Part shown: positions 29,604 through 33,189 of the stretch, piece after piece | How the letters are laid out: each line of letters opens with the position of its first letter | Numbering within the stretch: position 1 is the stretch's first letter | Origin: Candidatus Colwelliibacteriota bacterium | Lineage (GTDB): Bacteria > Patescibacteriota > Minisyncoccia > UBA6257 > Colwellbacteraceae | DNA: 33,189 bases | Reading direction: 5' to 3' | Assembly (NCBI GenBank): GCA_030700125.1 | Contig: JAUYKE010000014.1 | Location: forward strand, 1-33,189 | Notes under the pieces: model-generated | What the model saw: only the letters and a program-made list of their open reading frames with translations | Told to the model about the DNA's origin: nothing | The model's database searches: none | Position numbers and translations under genes: made by a program

Positions 29604-29604
29604 A

Positions 29605-30294
29605 TTAGAAAGCTAAAAGGTTTTTAGCTAAATTAATTGGTTTTGCGCCCGCAATGTGCATTGGTTCTCGTATGTCGAGTTGTGGCTGAGTTTTTGATTG
29701 GGTTCTGAAAGCAATGGCCATGACTCCAATTACCTTATTTGTTTCAAGATCAATAAGGGGAGAGCCACTATTTCCTGGATTACTAATTGCGTCAAGAATA
29801 AACCAATTCCTCTTATGTTCAGGATCTACGCCATCCTTCTTTATATTACTGATGATTGTTTTATTAACGACGAGCGTTACGCCAAATCCATCATTAATAA
29901 GTTGAGCAGCGTATGGAAAGCCGATAAAGTAAGCTTCCTGTCCGACTTCTACCTTTTCCGAATCGCCGAGCTCCACTTTCTTTAAAAGAGAGTCTTGATA
30001 AGTTTCCAGCTGAAATACCACTAAATCATTCTGATCATTTTTATCCACCAAGCTTATGGGTATCCAGCGATAAGCTTCAAGACCATTTTCTTTTTGTTCA
30101 ACCATAACGAAAGCTTTCAGATTTCTCTTTTGATTTTCATCTAGCGGGTTATAAAGGTGGGCCGACGATAAGATTTTCCCGTCATTTGAAATGCAAAAAC
30201 CACTTCCCACGATAGTGATTTGCTGAGGGTTTGGGTTGAAGCCGATTGCAACAATAGAGCTTCGAATCTTTTTAATTTCTTCACTCAAGGCCAT
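29605..30294 (-). CDS. Trypsin-like/S1C-family serine protease, no obvious signal peptide
   Basis: Triad context SSAHLY (His), QNDLVVFQ (Asp), NPGNSGSPLI (Ser). Confidence 0.85.
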   Translation of the reverse strand: MALSEEIKKIRSSIVAIGFNPNPQQITIVGSGFCISNDGKILSSAHLYNPLDENQKRNLKAFVMVEQKENGLEAYRWIPISLVDKNDQNDLVVFQLETYQDSLLKKVELGDSEKVEVGQEAYFIGFPYAAQLINDGFGVTLVVNKTIISNIKKDGVDPEHKRNWFILDAISNPGNSGSPLIDLETNKVIGVMAIAFRTQSKTQPQLDIREPMHIAGAKPINLAKNLLAF

Positions 30295-30326
30295 AAACTT
30301 TTAATTCAAATCGGCGATCCCCTTAT

Positions 30327-30509
30327 TTTGCGGGCGCGACCGGAATCTCACGTCGCTCATCTCCATTCGCTCCCTAAAACCCCTCGGTTTTAGTATTTCC
30401 GCCAAGGGAAACTCCCGTTTCCCTGCCCCTTCCCGTTCGAATCCGGCCGGATATACAAATCAGATATACCATAAAGGTATCCTGATTTGTATTTGCGGGC
30501 GCGACCGGA
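30327..30509 (-). repeat. tRNA-linked element, copy A (3' of tRNA-Asp), bounded by an 18-bp direct repeat of the tRNA 3' end
   Basis: tttgcgggcgcgaccgga at 30327-30344 and 30492-30509; core 30374-30440; inverted T-arm copy gttcgaatccgg 30435-30446. Confidence 0.9.
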
Positions 30510-30569
30510 TTCGAACCGGCGATCTCCTCCGTGACAGGGAGGCATGTTGGGCCACTACACCACGCGCCC
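30497..30569 (-). tRNA. tRNA-Asp (GTC)
   Basis: GGGCGCGTGGTGTAGTGGGCCAACATGCCTCCCTGTCACGGAGGAGATCGCCGGTTCGAATCCGGTCGCGCCC cloverleaf; anticodon loop CTGTCAC. Confidence 0.95.
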
Positions 30570-30589
30570 TAAATTACGTAAAGAGTATA

Positions 30590-31801
30590 CTAGGCCCTTA
30601 TTTTTTTGACAATTCTGGTGAATCCTTTGCCGCGATCTTTGTAGTTTTTGAACATATCAAAGCTGGCGGCGCCGGGAGAGAAGATAACGATATCTCCGGA
30701 TTTAGCTGCTTGGAAAGCGATTTTAATTGCTGATTTTAGATCTTTGGTGGGTTTGGTTTTGGCGACTTTATCTAATGCCAACTGAATCTTCTTCTTATTT
30801 TCTCCAAAGATAACCACTAATTTTATGTTTTCTGTATAGGCGGCTTCTGCAACTGGTTCATAGTCCAGATTTTTGTCCTTGCCGCCCATAATGATGATTT
30901 TTAGGTGATTTGGAAAAGACATAATGGCGGCTGCGGTTGTTTCCGGGTTGGTGGAGGCGGAGTCGTTGTAAAACTTTACACCTTTTACGGTCCTTACGAG
31001 TTTTAAGCGGTGGGGGAGTCCACCAAAGCTTTTAAGGGTCTTTAGGATGGTCTTTTGAGGAACCTTGGATTGTTTAGCCACAGCCATGACCATGGCGGCA
31101 TTTTTGCGATTATGCTCTCCGGGGATTTTGAGATCGGCAATATTTTTATCCGGAGCGACAGCTATTTTTTTACCATTGCTTTTTAAGGCGATGTTTCTTG
31201 ATTGTTTATTGCCGGAAAAATAAAAAACTAAGTCACCACTTTTCTGGTTTTTAATAATATTACTCTTTGCTGCCAGATATTCTTTTAAATCTTGATGCGC
31301 ATCCAGATGGTCCGGGAAAACGTCCAGGATAATAGCAATATGAGGGGAGTGTTTGAGATCTTGGAGTTGGAAACTTGAAAGCTCAAGCACCGTAATTGAA
31401 TTTTTCTTAAGTTTTGGTAGAAGCTCAATGGCCGGCTTGCCGATATTTCCGCCCAGATAAACATCACGACCGGCATTTTTTAAGACTTTATAAATTAGGG
31501 TGCTCACGGTGCTTTTTCCCTTGGTGCCGGTAACTCCAATAATAATTCCTTTAGCTTGCTTGAAAAATAAGTCAGTGGCGCTTGAAAATTTTACTCCTTT
31601 CTTAATGGCGGATTGAATTTGAGGGAGGTTATAGGGGATACCGGGGGAGCGGTAAACAATATCAAATTGCCCTAGATTTTTAAGGTAATTTGAGTCGCGC
31701 TTCTTATCTAAAATAACCGGCTTGATGCCAGGTTGAGTTTTCTTAAGAAACTTCAAAACCGCTTTTCCTTCCTGCCCAAATCCGAGAATTGCGATTTTCA
31801 T
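30590..31801 (-). CDS. murD: UDP-N-acetylmuramoylalanine--D-glutamate ligase
   Basis: GVTGTKGKSTVSTLIYKVL, DVFPDHLDAHQDLKEYLAAKSNI, PHRLKLVRTVKGVKFYNDSASTNPETTAAAI, FSPGAASFDMFKNYKDRGKGF. Confidence 0.95.
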   Translation of the reverse strand: MKIAILGFGQEGKAVLKFLKKTQPGIKPVILDKKRDSNYLKNLGQFDIVYRSPGIPYNLPQIQSAIKKGVKFSSATDLFFKQAKGIIIGVTGTKGKSTVSTLIYKVLKNAGRDVYLGGNIGKPAIELLPKLKKNSITVLELSSFQLQDLKHSPHIAIILDVFPDHLDAHQDLKEYLAAKSNIIKNQKSGDLVFYFSGNKQSRNIALKSNGKKIAVAPDKNIADLKIPGEHNRKNAAMVMAVAKQSKVPQKTILKTLKSFGGLPHRLKLVRTVKGVKFYNDSASTNPETTAAAIMSFPNHLKIIIMGGKDKNLDYEPVAEAAYTENIKLVVIFGENKKKIQLALDKVAKTKPTKDLKSAIKIAFQAAKSGDIVIFSPGAASFDMFKNYKDRGKGFTRIVKKIRA

Positions 31802-31803
31802 AG

Positions 31804-31878
31804 TGGTGCCGACGGAAGGAATCGAACCTTCGACCTAGGGTTTATGAGTCCCTCGCTCCACCACTGAGCTACGCCGGC
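31804..31878 (-). tRNA. tRNA with CAT anticodon (elongator Met, or Ile if lysidinylated), CCA encoded
   Basis: GCCGGCGTAGCTCAGTGGTGGAGCGAGGGACTCATAAACCCTAGGTCGAAGGTTCGATTCCTTCCGTCGGCACCA. Confidence 0.93.
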
Positions 31879-31933
31879 AAGGTAAACAGTTGTTATTCTA
31901 TCAGGTTTTTCCATTAATTCCAGGCTCGCCTTT

Positions 31934-31961
31934 TTGACAATCGGCAGATTTTAATTAGAAT
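31934..31961 (+). promoter_or_regulatory. Sigma70-like promoter for tRNA-Met
   Basis: TTGACA (31934-31939) - 16 nt - TAGAAT (31956-31961), 5 nt before mature tRNA 5' end. Confidence 0.65.
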
Positions 31962-31966
31962 AAAGC

Positions 31967-32046
31967 CGCGGGAGAGTGAAACGGATAACTTAAATCACGC
32001 AAGGCTCATAACCTTGAAATAGTGGGTTCGACTCTCACACCCGCAA
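31967..32046 (+). tRNA. tRNA-Met (CAT), initiator-like (C1:A72 mismatch)
   Basis: CGCGGGAGAGTGAAACGGATAACTTAAATCACGCAAGGCTCATAACCTTGAAATAGTGGGTTCGACTCTCACACCCGCAA; D, anticodon and T stems form. Confidence 0.85.
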
Positions 32047-32230
32047 CCGTAAAACTAAGGCCGCTATTTAAGGCGGCTTTAGTTTTACGGTTATGTGGGC
32101 GAGTGAGAGTCGAACGGGAAGGGGTAGGGAAACGGTAGTTTCCCTTGGCGGAAATACTAAAACCGAGGGGTTTTAGAAAACTCTCCGCCATATAGCGGAG
32201 AGTTTTGTGAGATTCTCTCACACCCGCAAC
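32032..32230 (+). repeat. tRNA-linked element, copy B (3' of tRNA-Met), bounded by a 16-bp direct repeat of the tRNA 3' end
   Basis: ctctcacacccgcaac at 32032-32047 and 32215-32230; core 32110-32176; inverted T-arm copy gtgagagtcgaac 32103-32115. Confidence 0.9.
32177..32206 (-). terminator. Hairpin with A4/T4 flanks, possible terminator for the minus-strand PheRS gene
   Basis: aaaactctccgc-catata-gcggagagtttt, perfect 12-bp arms, downstream of PheRS stop. Confidence 0.45.
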
Positions 32231-32240
32231 AAAGAAAACT

Positions 32241-33189
32241 TTACCTCACGATCGCTCCAAATACAGATGCGGTTTTCTCCTCGAGCGTCTTATGAAGTTT
32301 ATCTACTTCTTCGCCGACGAGAGTCCTGTCCACACTTCTGTAAATTATCCTGTAGGTGTAGCTAATCTTATCCTTTCCAAACTTTGATTCATCCTCATAC
32401 TTATCTATCAGTTCCACTTCTTCGACTAGGTCGTTGGCTATCTCACGAACCAAGTCGAAATAGTCGTTTGGAATAAAGTTTTTATCTACAATAAAAGAAA
32501 TATCTCTTATAATCGGCGGGTACTTGCTAACCTCAACAAACGGTTGACCGAGAACAAGTTGTTTCTTAACGCGTTCGTCATCTGACCAGAGAAGTCGAAT
32601 ATCAGGCAGCTTCATACCGGCAATGGCAAGTCGTTCGAGCCCAAAACCGTATGCCCAGCCGTTGTAACCCGTGATTCCCATATTCGCGAGCACTGCCTTC
32701 TTTGGCATACCGCCGCCGAGAAGCTCAACCCATTCGCCTTCTGATTGAAGTTCAACTTCAAGAGAAGGATCGGTGTATGGAAAAACATCTTCATTAAAGC
32801 GATACACGGCGTCCTTGCCGAATACGGTTTTGACAATTTCGGCGAGGACGTTTTTTAGGTCGTCTATCTGGAAAATATCGTCGCTGTCCGGCCTTAGATA
32901 CCAGCCGCCCATCTGATGGAAAACATTCATATGATGACGGTCTATTTCGTCTTTGCGGTACACCTTGCCGTAACAAAGCGCCCCCATGCTTTCACGATTT
33001 GCTATTCGTTTTTTAATCTCAGGCAAGTTCCAGTAGTAATACCAAAATACTGTATCGTGCGTGCGCAGAAGGTTTTTGCCGTCAGCATAGTATGTATCCG
33101 ATTTACTTCTGTTCGGGTGGTCGGGCGCAAAATTGAATAGGTCGAAGCTGACTTCAACCGGAACAAGCTCTGGAATATTGATTATGTCG
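32241..33189 (-). CDS. Single-chain phenylalanyl-tRNA synthetase: PheS-like catalytic domain fused to FDX-ACB domain (5' truncated by window edge)
   Basis: Frame stays open to edge: ...FDLFNFAPDHPNRSKSDTYYADGKNLLRTHDTVFWYYYWNLPEI...DEIDRHHMNVFHQMGGW...GYNGWAYGFGLERLAI...KYPPIIRDISFIVDKNFIPNDYFDLVREI...YRSVDRTLVGEEVDKLHKTLEEK. Confidence 0.92.
   Translation of the reverse strand, partial: DIINIPELVPVEVSFDLFNFAPDHPNRSKSDTYYADGKNLLRTHDTVFWYYYWNLPEIKKRIANRESMGALCYGKVYRKDEIDRHHMNVFHQMGGWYLRPDSDDIFQIDDLKNVLAEIVKTVFGKDAVYRFNEDVFPYTDPSLEVELQSEGEWVELLGGGMPKKAVLANMGITGYNGWAYGFGLERLAIAGMKLPDIRLLWSDDERVKKQLVLGQPFVEVSKYPPIIRDISFIVDKNFIPNDYFDLVREIANDLVEEVELIDKYEDESKFGKDKISYTYRIIYRSVDRTLVGEEVDKLHKTLEEKTASVFGAIVR

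Noticed and set aside
32045-32092. Stem-loop after tRNA-Met as an ordinary Rho-independent terminator
   Set aside because: Long 20-bp stem but no U tract follows, and it incorporates tRNA 3' bases; better treated as part of the tRNA-linked element.
32006-32221. 71-aa minus-strand ORF (MRESHKTLRYMAESFLKPLGF...AGVRVEPTISRL)
   Set aside because: Lies entirely over the tRNA-Met gene and tRNA-linked element B; the AGVRVEPTISRL end is antisense T-arm sequence, so it is a spurious ORF.

Overview
This 33.2 kb window looks like a chromosomal segment of a Patescibacteria/CPR-type bacterium. That placement is an inference from gene content, gene packing and characteristic micro-insertions. Most of it is core genes: pth, lepB, hisS, HIT, rpsU, yqeY-like, ybeY, ftsA-ftsZ, class II RNR, comF, ligA, gatCA, murD and a phenylalanyl-tRNA synthetase. 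A long type IV pilus locus (pilM-N-O-P-like, pilB, pilT, pilC, pilin, pilD, and four minor pilins) and three tRNA genes are also present. The strongest unexplained signal is a pair of tRNA-linked elements, one 3' of tRNA-Asp (about 30327-30509) and one 3' of an initiator-like tRNA-Met (about 32032-32230). They share a 67-bp core at about 65/67 identity with two internal hairpins, in the same orientation relative to the tRNA. Each core is flanked by an inverted copy of its own tRNA's T-arm and a direct copy of that tRNA's 3' end. Other notable signals: two abutting 38-bp perfect palindromes downstream of ftsZ (TA-N34-TA-N34-TA), a roughly 144-nt nested multi-hairpin element between pilB and pilT, and an 18-bp perfect inverted repeat pair between pilT and pilC. 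At the protein level there is a lysine-rich N-terminal extension on FtsZ with no alternative downstream start, a single-chain mitochondrial-like PheRS (catalytic domain plus FDX-ACB), an extra PilM-PilN fusion, and short repeats absorbed in frame into pth, a pilin and ligA. murD starts 2 nt after the CCA of a tRNA. All calls come from reading the sequence; no database search or folding was run.
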